The notes under the pieces: model-generated
What the model was told of the DNA's origin: nothing
What the model saw: the letters and a program-made list of their open reading frames with translations, nothing else
The model's database searches: none
DNA from: JBAXAM01 sp964565935
GTDB taxonomy: Bacteria; Pseudomonadota; Gammaproteobacteria; UBA9339
DNA length: 11,851 nt
NCBI GenBank assembly: GCA_964565935.1
Contig: CAZMGW010000042.1
Span: forward strand, 1-11,851
Direction of reading: 5' to 3'
Shown here: one piece after another, positions 1 through 7,836 of the stretch
Position numbering within the stretch: the stretch's first letter is position 1
How the letters are laid out: the number at the start of each line of letters is the position of its first letter
Translations under genes and position numbers: made by a program

Positions 1-19
1 CATGATCTAATTCAAAAAA

Positions 20-45
20 CGCAAGCTAAAGCTTGCGGCTACCGC
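20..45. repeat. Short palindromic repeat near left edge
   Basis: CGCAAGCT at 20-27 and its reverse complement AGCTTGCG at 30-37 are separated by two bases, and a second small stem, GCGG-CTA-CCGC, overlaps it at 35-45. No T-run follows on either side, so it does not look like an intrinsic terminator. It may be a dispersed REP-type element or the 3' end of a transcript arriving from outside the window. Only one copy is present here. Confidence 0.45.
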
Positions 46-133
46 TGCTTTTATGGCATTTTATTCGGAATGCAACAGCCCCATAATTAAACGACACCAG
101 CATTTCGCAAACGCTAAAACCCAGATGCTTCAA

Positions 134-176
134 TTTAAGCTTTCCTTAATGTATCCATAAAAAAACCTGCTAAACT
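134..176 (+). promoter_or_regulatory. PmrA-type box and -10 for the DUF1566 protein gene
   Basis: A direct repeat TTTAAG-CTTTC-CTTAAT lies at 134-150, is followed by exactly 20 bases, and then by the -10-like TAAACT at 171-176, preceded by an extended -10 TGC. The repeat sits where a -35 hexamer would be and no good -35 is present, as in promoters activated by OmpR/PhoB-family regulators. It fits the YTTAAK-N5-YTTAAK pattern known for PmrA/BasR. The predicted transcription start is near 183, about 70 bases before the ATG at 254. The same element with identical spacing occurs at 5315-5357 and 9237-9279. Confidence 0.7.
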
Positions 177-253
177 AAGCGCCATGTATATAGTGAAGGG
201 CTCGGCTTTCCACAATTTTTTACAATTTAAACAATAAGATAAAAAAGATAATC

Positions 254-2278
254 ATGAGGAAAACACTAATAACTGCCGGATTTGTTATTTTAACGATACT
301 GGCTGCCTCAGCTCAGGCGGTTTGTAAATTAGATAAAAAAGAATTTTTTAAGATCCCAGACACAACATCAGCAGAAACAGTCGCCGCTACCACGGCCACC
401 ACGATCAAGGGGCAATTTTATCAAGGAGCAGATCCGGCTTATGATTTTATAACCACTCTATACGTGCGCGATCCATCCTCTCAGACTTCCCCCCAAAACA
501 CCAGCCAAGAACAATTTGTTAAATTATTTGAATTGGTTGGGTATGACAATGCTGCAGCGATAGCAAAGGTTAATGAATTTATAACAAAATGTACCGGACC
601 CAAGGAGGCTGGGCCAGGTATTTATGCGCGTTCTAAAAAATTACTTGAAGAAATATTAGCTAAGGCCCATGGACTGTCCGTTGGGGAAAAAGATTCTACT
701 AATAATAACATCATAGAGTCTTTTGCAGACTGTGCCCCAGGTGCCGAAGGAAAACTGAGGGTTCTTAAGGCTGAATTATATAGAGAAGCAACAATAACCG
801 GCTGGTTGGTCACAATTAGAAAGGAAATTCTTGATGTTCTTAGCTGGGAACATTGTGTACGGGAACAATTAAAGAAGATCGTTCAAATCCACGTAGGTTC
901 AGCGTTTTCCATCTATGCAGCTAGCGAAGGTTGGGGTATTCCTGAGGCAGAAACTGGAACGGAAACAAAAGATATATTTGCATCAACAAAGAACACAAAG
1001 ATAGATGATTTGGTTCTCATAAGGTTTCACAAAGAATTTCTGGATCGTTATAATATTTTGCATATTGCCAAATGGGTACGAATGCACGTGGTAGCAAGCT
1101 TAAATGCTGCTGCACGCGAGCAAGGCTTTGTGGCTGATAATACCAACCCGATAGATACGAGCAGCGAAAAATTCGAAAGTTTTAATAGTCTTATCGCCAA
1201 TGTTTATAAAGAAGCTGGCTACAACACACCTGATGTTTTTCTAGTTGATATGGATGAAGATCTTTCCTACAAGTGCGTCGGCATATCCCCAAAACCACGC
1301 CTCATGCCAATTATTATAAAATTATTCAACAACGGGATAATAACCACCGAAGATGAAGCCCTGAAAGACCTGTTCATTAAATACGGTACACAAGGAAGAG
1401 GTATTAAAATATTTTTAGAAGAACAGCCTGGAACGGCATCAATGCTAAGAAGATTAGCACAATCATGCGAACCATTCGATAGAGATATGGCATCGATAAT
1501 CTTATTAGATTTATGGGGGCAAGATCAATCAAAGGTAATAAAAATTATCAAGGAACTCAAAAAATCAAGCGACCAATATGAAACAAAAACCGCCGCAACA
1601 ATTATCAATGAATTAGTTGAATCAGGGAATCGAGCCGTACTAGAGCTTGAAGCAATAATGCCCGCGGTAGTGTCTGTAGGTGACTCCTATGGTGGCGGTA
1701 CAGTCTTTTGTGTAAGCCAAACAGCAGACACATCACAATGTGTGACTACAGGGTCTGGTGATTATGGCTTGATCATGGCCAACGAAGACCAGACTAATCA
1801 CGATTCCTCTAATCATGGTGTGACTTGGTCTAGTGCATATAAAGAAATCGGACCCAGTGCGCAATCAATGGATAATGGCGCAGCTAATACAGCCGCTATT
1901 ATTGCTGCTTTTCCTCAAGACACGTCAAGCAACAATGCAGCGCATTTATGCCATAGTTATAGAGATCCCAAAGAAGGACATACAGATTGGTATTTACCAT
2001 CCAAAAATGAATTAAACAAAATGTATCTTTATGCTAAAGCAAACAATTTAATTGGGGAGGGTTGCTCTGGTAGTAAAGCTGGTGGGGTTCAATGTTTTGT
2101 AAGCGGTTATGATGGTCCTGATAATCTGTTATATTGGAGCTCGTCCGAGTACTCTGGCTACTCCGGCAGCAGCGCCTGGGCCCAGGCCTTTAGTAATGGT
2201 TATCAGGGCAGCGGCAGTAAGATTGGCTGTTACTTCGGGGTCCGTGCTGTTAGGGCTTTTAACAATTCAACCATTTAA
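254..2278 (+). CDS. Exported protein with C-terminal DUF1566/Lcl-type domain
   Basis: This 674-residue protein begins with a clear Sec signal peptide (MRKT, a hydrophobic stretch, then ASAQA before the first Cys, about residues 1-22), so it is exported to the periplasm or cell surface. Residues ~23-465 form a mostly helical region that I do not recognise. Residues ~470-670 are a DUF1566/Lcl-C-type domain (C-type-lectin-like fold): VGDSYGGGTVF at its start, TDWYLPSKNELNKMY near 577-591, YWSSSEY near 627-633, and VRAVRAF near the end. Such domains occur in surface adhesins, for example the Legionella collagen-like protein Lcl, and in DGR target proteins. The last ~40 codons are unusually G+C-rich and end almost only in C or T (see the separate feature). 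The Shine-Dalgarno is weak; the start rests on the signal peptide. A PmrA-type promoter lies upstream. A binding or adhesion role is inferred. Confidence 0.85.
   Translation: MRKTLITAGFVILTILAASAQAVCKLDKKEFFKIPDTTSAETVAATTATTIKGQFYQGADPAYDFITTLYVRDPSSQTSPQNTSQEQFVKLFELVGYDNAAAIAKVNEFITKCTGPKEAGPGIYARSKKLLEEILAKAHGLSVGEKDSTNNNIIESFADCAPGAEGKLRVLKAELYREATITGWLVTIRKEILDVLSWEHCVREQLKKIVQIHVGSAFSIYAASEGWGIPEAETGTETKDIFASTKNTKIDDLVLIRFHKEFLDRYNILHIAKWVRMHVVASLNAAAREQGFVADNTNPIDTSSEKFESFNSLIANVYKEAGYNTPDVFLVDMDEDLSYKCVGISPKPRLMPIIIKLFNNGIITTEDEALKDLFIKYGTQGRGIKIFLEEQPGTASMLRRLAQSCEPFDRDMASIILLDLWGQDQSKVIKIIKELKKSSDQYETKTAATIINELVESGNRAVLELEAIMPAVVSVGDSYGGGTVFCVSQTADTSQCVTTGSGDYGLIMANEDQTNHDSSNHGVTWSSAYKEIGPSAQSMDNGAANTAAIIAAFPQDTSSNNAAHLCHSYRDPKEGHTDWYLPSKNELNKMYLYAKANNLIGEGCSGSKAGGVQCFVSGYDGPDNLLYWSSSEYSGYSGSSAWAQAFSNGYQGSGSKIGCYFGVRAVRAFNNSTI
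2138..2260 (+). other. Candidate DGR variable region in the DUF1566 domain
   Basis: By hand count this stretch is about 58% G+C (71 of 123) inside a gene near 40%. From codon 2150 to 2242 every codon ends in C or T except TGG, CAG (twice), AAG and GGG. The residues at candidate variable sites are only G, S, Y, A, C, F and I. This is the outcome expected when AAC/AAT codons of a template repeat are changed at adenines. The position, at the extreme C-terminus of a C-type-lectin-like domain, is also where DGR variable regions lie, and the invariant W, Q and VRAVRAF fit. No template repeat or reverse transcriptase lies in this window, so the call is inference. Confidence 0.5.
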
Positions 2279-2292
2279 CAATTTAACAATTT
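2261..2292 (+). repeat. Tandem 8-bp repeat across a stop codon
   Basis: Four 8-base units follow one another: AACAATTC, AACCATTT, AACAATTT and AACAATTT. They encode the last five residues and stop codon of the DUF1566 protein and run 14 bases past it. A related ACAATTTTTTACAATTT stretch precedes the start codon at about 213-229. Slippage here would alter the C-terminus. Confidence 0.6.
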
Positions 2293-2344
2293 GCTTTTAG
2301 AACTAGCCAATCGTACTGGTGTTAAAACGCTAGAGGTAAATGGT

Positions 2345-2370
2345 AAGGGGCCAAGTTTTTGCAATCGACA
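2345..2370 (+). repeat. Half copy of a REP-like repeat
   Basis: The sequence AAGGGGCCAAG-TTTTTG-CAATCGACAA matches the left half of the hairpin element at 10346-10398 in order and spacing (GGGG, YCAAGT, CAATCGACAA). The right arm is missing here. Both copies lie immediately downstream of genes for exported proteins, between convergent genes. Confidence 0.5.
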
Positions 2371-2374
2371 ATAT

Positions 2375-2407
2375 ATTATCCTAAATCCGGCATAGGATTA
2401 TATTTTT
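2375..2407 (+). terminator. Possible weak terminator after the DUF1566 gene
   Basis: ATCCTA at 2378-2383 pairs with TAGGAT at 2393-2398 across a 9-base loop, with further A-T pairing outside one mismatch, followed by a T-rich run ending near 2407. The stem is short and A+T-rich and overlaps the stop codon of the convergent flavodiiron gene, so it could serve the plus strand only weakly. Confidence 0.3.
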
Positions 2408-3588
2408 TCAACAAACATGGCGCCATAGTCCCGGCAGCTTTTGATAGCCTCTTGGTCGGGATTCCAGAGGGCCTTGATTCCCGCGTCGATTATGTCAAAT
2501 CCGGCGAGCTTTAATTGCTCAGAAATAATTTTATTACCTTCACCGCTCCAGCCATAGCAACCAAAAGAGGCGGCTTTTTTGTTTTTGAGCTTCAGGCCTT
2601 TGACTTCTTCCAACAATGCGGCAATAGAAGTTGCTATTCCATTGTTAATAGTTGGTGAACCCAAAATTATAGCTTTTGATTTAAATATTTCGGTTACGGT
2701 ATCGTTTTTGTCAGAGCTTGCAGCGTTGATGAGTTTCACATTCACTTTTTTGTTGGCCCGGCAAATTCCTTTGGCAATATTTTCTGCCATTATTCTAGTG
2801 CCGTTCCACATCGTGTCGTAAATTATAGTGATTTGATTTTCTTGATAATTCTCAGCCCATGCCAGATATTTTTCAACAATTTGCGCAGGGTTCTTGCGCC
2901 AAATCACGCCATGACTCGTACAAATGATGTCTAGGGGCAGGTTGAGAGCAACAAATTCTTTTATTTTTTTAGTAACAAACGGGCTAAAGGGCGCGAGAAT
3001 GTTGGCGTAATATTTAATGGCCTCGGCAAATAATTCAGATTGATCGACAAGATCGTTAAATAAATATTCTGATGCGTAGTGTTGACCGAAGGCATCGTTG
3101 CTGAATAAAACATTGTCACCGGTCAAGTAGCAGAACATGGTGTCGGGCCAATGGAGCATCGGGGCTTCGATGAAAATCAACTCTTTGCCATTGCCCAAGC
3201 TGAGTTTGTCGCCAGTTTTTACCGGATGGAAATTCCAGTCTTGGTGGTAATGCCCTTTCAAAGATTTTACGCCATTGGCAGTGCAATAGATTGGCGTGTT
3301 GGGTATGTAGCGCATTAATTCTGGTAGGGCGCCGCTATGATCGACTTCTCCGTGGTTGGCGATGATGAAATCTATTTTATTTAGATCAACTTCGGTTTTA
3401 AGGTTGGTTACAAACTCTTCGGCGAATGGCGCCCAGACAGTATCGATTAATACGGTTTTTTCTTCTTGGATTAGATATGAGTTGTAGCTGGAGCCTTTGT
3501 GAGTTGAGTATTCGTTGCCATGAAACTTCCGTAACTCCCAGTCGATTTTGCCAACCCAGGAAATGTTGTTTTTTATTTGGGTTTTCAT
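2398..3588 (-). CDS. Flavodiiron protein (NorV/FprA-like NO or O2 reductase)
   Basis: This 396-residue cytoplasmic A-type flavoprotein aligns almost end to end with the core of E. coli NorV (opening KNNISWVG, SSYNSYLI, LHWPD, SNDAFGQHY). The N-terminal metallo-beta-lactamase-like domain (about 1-250) keeps all diiron ligands: H79, E81, D83 and H84 in HGEVDHSG, H146, D165 and H226. A flavodoxin-like FMN domain follows (about 253-396, with YDTMWNGTR). The protein stops where NorV continues into its rubredoxin domain, so a separate rubredoxin or reductase must supply electrons. The start at 3588 is chosen because AAGGAG lies four bases before it and because it matches the NorV N-terminus; an in-frame ATG at 3621 would add 11 residues that lack homology. 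The role is detoxification of nitric oxide and/or oxygen; which substrate dominates cannot be told from sequence. No NorR/sigma-54 site was seen upstream. Confidence 0.93.
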   Translation of the reverse strand: MKTQIKNNISWVGKIDWELRKFHGNEYSTHKGSSYNSYLIQEEKTVLIDTVWAPFAEEFVTNLKTEVDLNKIDFIIANHGEVDHSGALPELMRYIPNTPIYCTANGVKSLKGHYHQDWNFHPVKTGDKLSLGNGKELIFIEAPMLHWPDTMFCYLTGDNVLFSNDAFGQHYASEYLFNDLVDQSELFAEAIKYYANILAPFSPFVTKKIKEFVALNLPLDIICTSHGVIWRKNPAQIVEKYLAWAENYQENQITIIYDTMWNGTRIMAENIAKGICRANKKVNVKLINAASSDKNDTVTEIFKSKAIILGSPTINNGIATSIAALLEEVKGLKLKNKKAASFGCYGWSGEGNKIISEQLKLAGFDIIDAGIKALWNPDQEAIKSCRDYGAMFVEKI

Positions 3589-3691
3589 TTTTCTCCTTGG
3601 AATTGCTTCAGATGCCGACATTTTGCCTCACTCTATAGGCTTGAGCAAGTAAGTTACATGTCTAAACGGTAAAACAAAGACTTGCGGAGGT

Positions 3692-3731
3692 AAAGAAAAA
3701 GCTGTTGCGTGCCCGTTAAGAACACGCAACA
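3692..3731 (-). terminator. Intrinsic terminator of glpT
   Basis: Read on the minus strand, a 9-bp perfect stem (TGTTGCGTG pairing with CACGCAACA, at 3723-3731 and 3703-3711, 11-base loop) is followed by a T-rich run (GCTTTTTCTTT). It begins 20 bases after the glpT stop codon and separates glpT from the flavodiiron gene. Confidence 0.75.
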
Positions 3732-3750
3732 ACCGATTCAAGATTAAATA

Positions 3751-5169
3751 TTACTGAGTTTGTGGTGAAACATCTGAAAGATTGTGTTTGTGGTGATGAA
3801 CTTTATGATCTTCTCCACCAACATTCCAAATAGGGATTAAAAATACGATGGAAAGAACACATGCTGCGATTAGCATAATGAAGCCAGTGTCCCAACCAAA
3901 ATATTGAACCATATAACCCATCAAAGCGCTGGCACAAACGGTTCCACCCATATAACCGAAGAAGCCGGTTAGTCCGGTGGCGGTTCCCACTGCCTTTTTG
4001 TAGACAACATCTAACGCTTGCATGCCAATCAACATAACAGGACCGTAAATTAAGAACCCTATAGAAATAAGAGCGATATTATCGATCATATAATGTCCCG
4101 GTGGGTTAAGCCAATATAACAGAATTGCAAAAATATTTAAAATCATGCATATAATAATTATCGGAGTTCTTCTGTTGCGGAAGAATTTATCGCTTAGGTA
4201 ACCACATAACATCATGGCGGGAATACCAGCATATTCGAACAAAAATACCGCCCATCCTTGTCCTTTAAAATTAAAACCTTTGACTTCTGCTAAATAAGTT
4301 GGCGCCCAACTTAAAACACCAAAACGCACGAAGTATACGAAAATGTTGGCGATGGAAAGAAACCAGATGGCTCTGTTGTTGAAGATGTGTTTGAAGAATA
4401 TTTCCTTAGCGGTAAGTTCTTCCTCGATCTCTTTTGTCGCCACTTCAACAGCATGTTTCTTTATATAATCTTTGCTGTGATAGTCTTCTATAGAAGGAAG
4501 GCCAACTGATTGTGGGGTGTCTCTAACTGTCATCAGAACCATGACAATAAAAACCGCGACAATCATGGCGGGGAAGTAAAAAATGCTATGCCAATCGCCA
4601 AAAATTGCCATTCCCAAAATTGCTAAAGGACCAACGATACCTCCACCCAAGTTATGGGCGACATTCCAAGCTGACATAACCAAGCCACGTTCTTTAACGG
4701 TAAACCAGTGAGCGAGTACTCTGCCACAAGGAGGGTAGCACATGCCATTACCCCAGCCACTAATAAACATTAAAGCAAACATAGCGGCGATGCTACCGTA
4801 TACCCAACCAGCAAAACCAAAGATAAAAGCAGCGATCGTAGAAAGTATTAAACCGGCTGCTAAGAAATATTTTGGATTGCTTCGATCGGAGACATTGCCC
4901 ATTAAAAATTTACTAAAACCGTAGGCAATGGAGAATGCTGTTAAAATTAATCCAAGCTCCCCTTTGGAAAACCCCTGTTCGACCAAATGGGGCATGGCCA
5001 AAGAGAAAAGATTTTGCCGCACTAAATAAGATACACCATACCCAGCAAAAATACCGGCAAAAACCACACGCCGATGTCTTTTGTATTCGCTATCAATTAC
5101 CTCAAGAGGCAATTGAGTGATAGGTGGTGGTGGATTAAAAATGTGAAACAAGCGCGTAAAAAATCTCAT
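3751..5169 (-). CDS. glpT: Glycerol-3-phosphate transporter (MFS antiporter)
   Basis: This 472-residue inner-membrane protein belongs to the organophosphate:Pi antiporter family and exchanges glycerol-3-phosphate for inorganic phosphate. It follows E. coli GlpT closely throughout: YLVRQN with R51 and FVRFGVLSW with R282 correspond to the two substrate-binding arginines (R45 and R269 in E. coli), and AHNLGGG supplies H172 (H165 in E. coli). The motifs GFSKFLMGNVSDRSNP, RDTPQS.GLP and GFLIYGPVMLIG are conserved, with about twelve membrane spans. The close match favours GlpT over UhpT/UhpC. A short His-rich tail (HKVHHHKH, near residue 455) is unusual. AAGGAG lies eight bases before the ATG. It is a single-gene unit with its own PmrA-type promoter about 140 bases upstream and its own terminator. 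Glycerol compounds are known carbon sources for intracellular Legionella and Coxiella, which fits a host-associated life style. Confidence 0.93.
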   Translation of the reverse strand: MRFFTRLFHIFNPPPPITQLPLEVIDSEYKRHRRVVFAGIFAGYGVSYLVRQNLFSLAMPHLVEQGFSKGELGLILTAFSIAYGFSKFLMGNVSDRSNPKYFLAAGLILSTIAAFIFGFAGWVYGSIAAMFALMFISGWGNGMCYPPCGRVLAHWFTVKERGLVMSAWNVAHNLGGGIVGPLAILGMAIFGDWHSIFYFPAMIVAVFIVMVLMTVRDTPQSVGLPSIEDYHSKDYIKKHAVEVATKEIEEELTAKEIFFKHIFNNRAIWFLSIANIFVYFVRFGVLSWAPTYLAEVKGFNFKGQGWAVFLFEYAGIPAMMLCGYLSDKFFRNRRTPIIIICMILNIFAILLYWLNPPGHYMIDNIALISIGFLIYGPVMLIGMQALDVVYKKAVGTATGLTGFFGYMGGTVCASALMGYMVQYFGWDTGFIMLIAACVLSIVFLIPIWNVGGEDHKVHHHKHNLSDVSPQTQ

Positions 5170-5314
5170 GTTTTTAACTCCTTATTTAGGTTTGGTATAA
5201 AACAAAAGTGCTTACTAAGCCACTCGACATCGTATTTATTAAAACATCAATCCAAACTTGATTTGACAACTTCCATTAATAATTCTATTTATTTTCCCGG
5301 ATAACTTGCTGCTT

Positions 5315-5357
5315 ATTATAGAGTAAAATAATAAAGAAACATTAAGGAATTCTTAAG
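5315..5357 (-). promoter_or_regulatory. PmrA-type box and -10 for glpT
   Basis: On the minus strand CTTAAG-AATTC-CTTAAT (5357 down to 5341) is followed by exactly 20 bases and then a perfect -10 hexamer, TATAAT (5320-5315). There is no separate -35. The predicted start near 5308 gives a leader of about 140 bases before the glpT ATG. The 17-base box is identical to the one at 9237-9253 and shares the same box-to--10 distance with the other two sites. Confidence 0.75.
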
Positions 5358-5449
5358 TGGGTAAATAAAAAAACTAAAAAATAATATTAAATATCAATCG
5401 ATTAGAAAAAAAAGCCATTTGATATGTTTAATAACTTATGCATTTACAA

Positions 5450-5479
5450 AAAAAACCCTGCATGGAGGCAGGGTTTTTT
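5450..5479 (-). terminator. Intrinsic terminator of hppA (bidirectional)
   Basis: CCCTGC at 5456-5461 and GCAGGG at 5468-5473 form a stem with a six-base loop, flanked by an A-run on one side and a T-run on the other, so the stem extends to 12 bp and works on either strand. It lies 23 bases past the hppA stop and isolates hppA from the glpT promoter. Confidence 0.9.
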
Positions 5480-5502
5480 ACAATAAAGGCAAATAATAGA
5501 AA

Positions 5503-7542
5503 TTAAATCAAAGGTACAATCAAAAGAGCGACAATGTTAATAATTTTTATTAACGGATTTATCGCGGGTCCTGCGGTGTCTTTGTATGGGTCACCAACAG
5601 TATCCCCGGTAATTGCAGCCTTATGTGCATCGCTGCCTTTGCCGTGATGATTGCCTTCTTCAATAAATTTTTTGGCATTATCCCACGCGCCACCACCGGT
5701 AGTCATTGAAATAGCCAAAAATAAACCAGAGATGATCGCCCCCATTAATAGCCCGCCTAAAGCTTTTGGTCCTAAAAGCAGACCAACTGCAACTGGAGCC
5801 AATACTGGCAGAAGAGAAGGAATGATCATCTCTTTAATTGCTGTTTTGGTTAAGATGTCGACCGCGCGAGAATAATTTGGCTTTGCGGTGCTTTCCATAA
5901 TACCAGCAATAGTTTTGAATTGATGCCGCACTTCTTTAACGACGGCAGCTGCGGCGCGCCCTACCGATTCAAGAGCCATAGCACTAAATAAATATGGGAT
6001 CAGGCCGCCGAGAAATAACCCCACTATTACAAATGGGTCAGAGAGATCAAAAGTGACTATTTGATTTACGCTTTCGAGAGCATGGGTGTAATCAGCGAAC
6101 AAAACTAAAGCAGCAAGGCCGGCAGAGCCTATAGCGTATCCTTTGGTCACGGCTTTTGTTGTGTTGCCAACAGCATCAAGAGTATCGGTAATCTTGCGTA
6201 CTTCATGGGGCAAGTGTGACATTTCGGCAATGCCCCCGGCATTGTCAGTAATTGGACCATAAGCATCTAAGGCGACAATAATCCCCGTCATTGACAGCAT
6301 CGCGGTTGCTGCAATAGCAATGCCGTAAATACCAGCCAATCCGTAAGAGGCAAGAATGCTGCCGCAGATCGCTATCACCGGCCAGCCAGTTGCCTTAAAC
6401 GAAACTGCAATACCAGCGATGATGTTGGTTGCGTGTCCGGTTATTGATGCTTCAGCGACTTGACGCACAGGAGCGTGTTCAGTTGCCGTATAATATTTAG
6501 TGATATAAACCAAGAGATAGGTTAATACCAACCCAACCACAGCAGAACCATAAACCCGCATGACGCTCAAATCTGGGTTGTGCAAACTGACATCGCTAAG
6601 CATCCATTTGGTAATTGGATAGAAGGCTATTAAGGATAGCGCTTCAGCAACCAATAATCCCCGCATTAATGCGTTGATAACGGTTTTGCCTGTACGGGCG
6701 CGCACAAAAGCGCAGCCGATAATTGAGGCGATGATTGAAAAGCCACCAAGAACCAGCGGATAAAGCACCGCTCCCATGTCAACAGCATTGAAAGTAAGAG
6801 CGCCAAGTAGCATTGCCGCTATAATAGTTACGGCATAGGTTTCAAATAGATCCGCTGCCATACCAGCGCAATCACCGACATTGTCGCCAACGTTGTCTGC
6901 AATCACAGCTGGGTTGCGGGGGTCATCTTCTGGGATACCAGCTTCAATTTTACCAACCAAGTCTGCGCCGACATCAGCACCTTTGGTGAAAATACCGCCA
7001 CCGAGACGTGCAAAAATAGAAATTAAAGAAGAGCCGAAGGCTAAACCGATAAGGGGATTTATTATATTAGTAAGAGGTGCATCGCTTGGACTAACTTTTA
7101 ACATGATTGCAAAATAACCGGCTACTCCAAGTAAACCAAGGCCAACGACCAGCAATCCTGTAACCGTACTGGCACGGAAAGCAATTTTTAAGGCTTCTTT
7201 TAGGCCGGTGCGTGCCGCTTCAGTGGTGCGCACATTTGCGCGGACAGAAATATACATGCCGATAAAGCCAGCCACTCCCGAAAGGATTGCTCCAACAGCA
7301 AATGCCCACGCCGTATACCAGCCAAGCATTGGTACGATAATAGCAAACAGCACTATTCCAACAATGCCAATCGCCATGTACTGTCTGCGTAAATAGGCAG
7401 AGGCTCCTTGCTGAATTGCAGCGGCAATTTCACGCATGCGATCAGTTCCGGTTGGCTGTGCCAAAACCCATTTGCTTGAAATTGCTCCATATAGAAGCGC
7501 TATTACTGCACAAACTAATGCTATGGTAAGACCGATTGGCAT
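5503..7542 (-). CDS. hppA: K+-independent proton-pumping membrane pyrophosphatase
   Basis: This 679-residue, highly hydrophobic protein couples hydrolysis of cytoplasmic pyrophosphate to H+ export across the inner membrane, saving energy from biosynthetic PPi. The hallmark substrate loop DVGADLVGKIEAGIPEDDPRNP (split here as residues 190-211) and DNVGDNVGDCAGMAADLFE (216-234) are intact, as are the C-terminal DNAKKFIE and TGDTVGDPYKDTAGPA motifs that bind Mg-PPi. GNTTKAVTKGYAIGSAG has K463 and T466, the signature of the K+-independent H+-pumping class; K+-dependent enzymes have Ala at the Lys position. The length matches the bacterial family. The start is supported by GAGGA seven to eight bases upstream. 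It is a single-gene unit with a strong terminator, and is divergent from the GAF/HD-GYP gene. Confidence 0.95.
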   Translation of the reverse strand: MPIGLTIALVCAVIALLYGAISSKWVLAQPTGTDRMREIAAAIQQGASAYLRRQYMAIGIVGIVLFAIIVPMLGWYTAWAFAVGAILSGVAGFIGMYISVRANVRTTEAARTGLKEALKIAFRASTVTGLLVVGLGLLGVAGYFAIMLKVSPSDAPLTNIINPLIGLAFGSSLISIFARLGGGIFTKGADVGADLVGKIEAGIPEDDPRNPAVIADNVGDNVGDCAGMAADLFETYAVTIIAAMLLGALTFNAVDMGAVLYPLVLGGFSIIASIIGCAFVRARTGKTVINALMRGLLVAEALSLIAFYPITKWMLSDVSLHNPDLSVMRVYGSAVVGLVLTYLLVYITKYYTATEHAPVRQVAEASITGHATNIIAGIAVSFKATGWPVIAICGSILASYGLAGIYGIAIAATAMLSMTGIIVALDAYGPITDNAGGIAEMSHLPHEVRKITDTLDAVGNTTKAVTKGYAIGSAGLAALVLFADYTHALESVNQIVTFDLSDPFVIVGLFLGGLIPYLFSAMALESVGRAAAAVVKEVRHQFKTIAGIMESTAKPNYSRAVDILTKTAIKEMIIPSLLPVLAPVAVGLLLGPKALGGLLMGAIISGLFLAISMTTGGGAWDNAKKFIEEGNHHGKGSDAHKAAITGDTVGDPYKDTAGPAINPLIKIINIVALLIVPLI

Positions 7543-7836
7543 AAGATTTTCCTCATAAGTAAATTTGCAGCTGATGATACTAAACTTTTGCGCTTATTTG
7601 AAATAGTTATTGATATAAATTTATTTTTTAATGGGTGCGTAAGCGGAGGGTTCGCGTATTTATGTATAAAATCAAAACCACAAAATATTTTTTGTTTATA
7701 ATCAATATGTTGCGTGCAGGCGATCCCGGGTTTATATTTCGGGCGAAGTCAAAAAATTGATTATTATGAAATCTAACAAATCATGATATCATTATTTTAG
7801 ATTATCGAACGCTTTTCACGGGATGTGATTATTTCA
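7543..7836. other. Divergent intergenic region, no firm promoter seen
   Basis: About 290 A+T-rich bases separate hppA (leftward) and the GAF/HD-GYP gene (rightward), so both promoters should lie here. I found no convincing -35/-10 pair and no PmrA-type box. The only symmetric site is ATGATATCAT at 7783-7792, about 45 bases before the rightward gene; it could be an operator or chance. Confidence 0.35.

Noticed and set aside
184..237. 17-codon open frame just after the predicted transcription start of the DUF1566 gene
   Set aside because: No ribosome binding site and no leader-peptide features; easily chance in a short leader.
3589..3691. Sigma-54/NorR promoter for the flavodiiron gene
   Set aside because: No TGGCAC-N5-TTGC element was found, and no convincing sigma-70 pair either.
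5360..5450. Very A+T-rich stretch as an origin or attachment site
   Set aside because: No DnaA boxes, iterons or direct repeats; it lies between a promoter and a terminator and looks like ordinary spacer.
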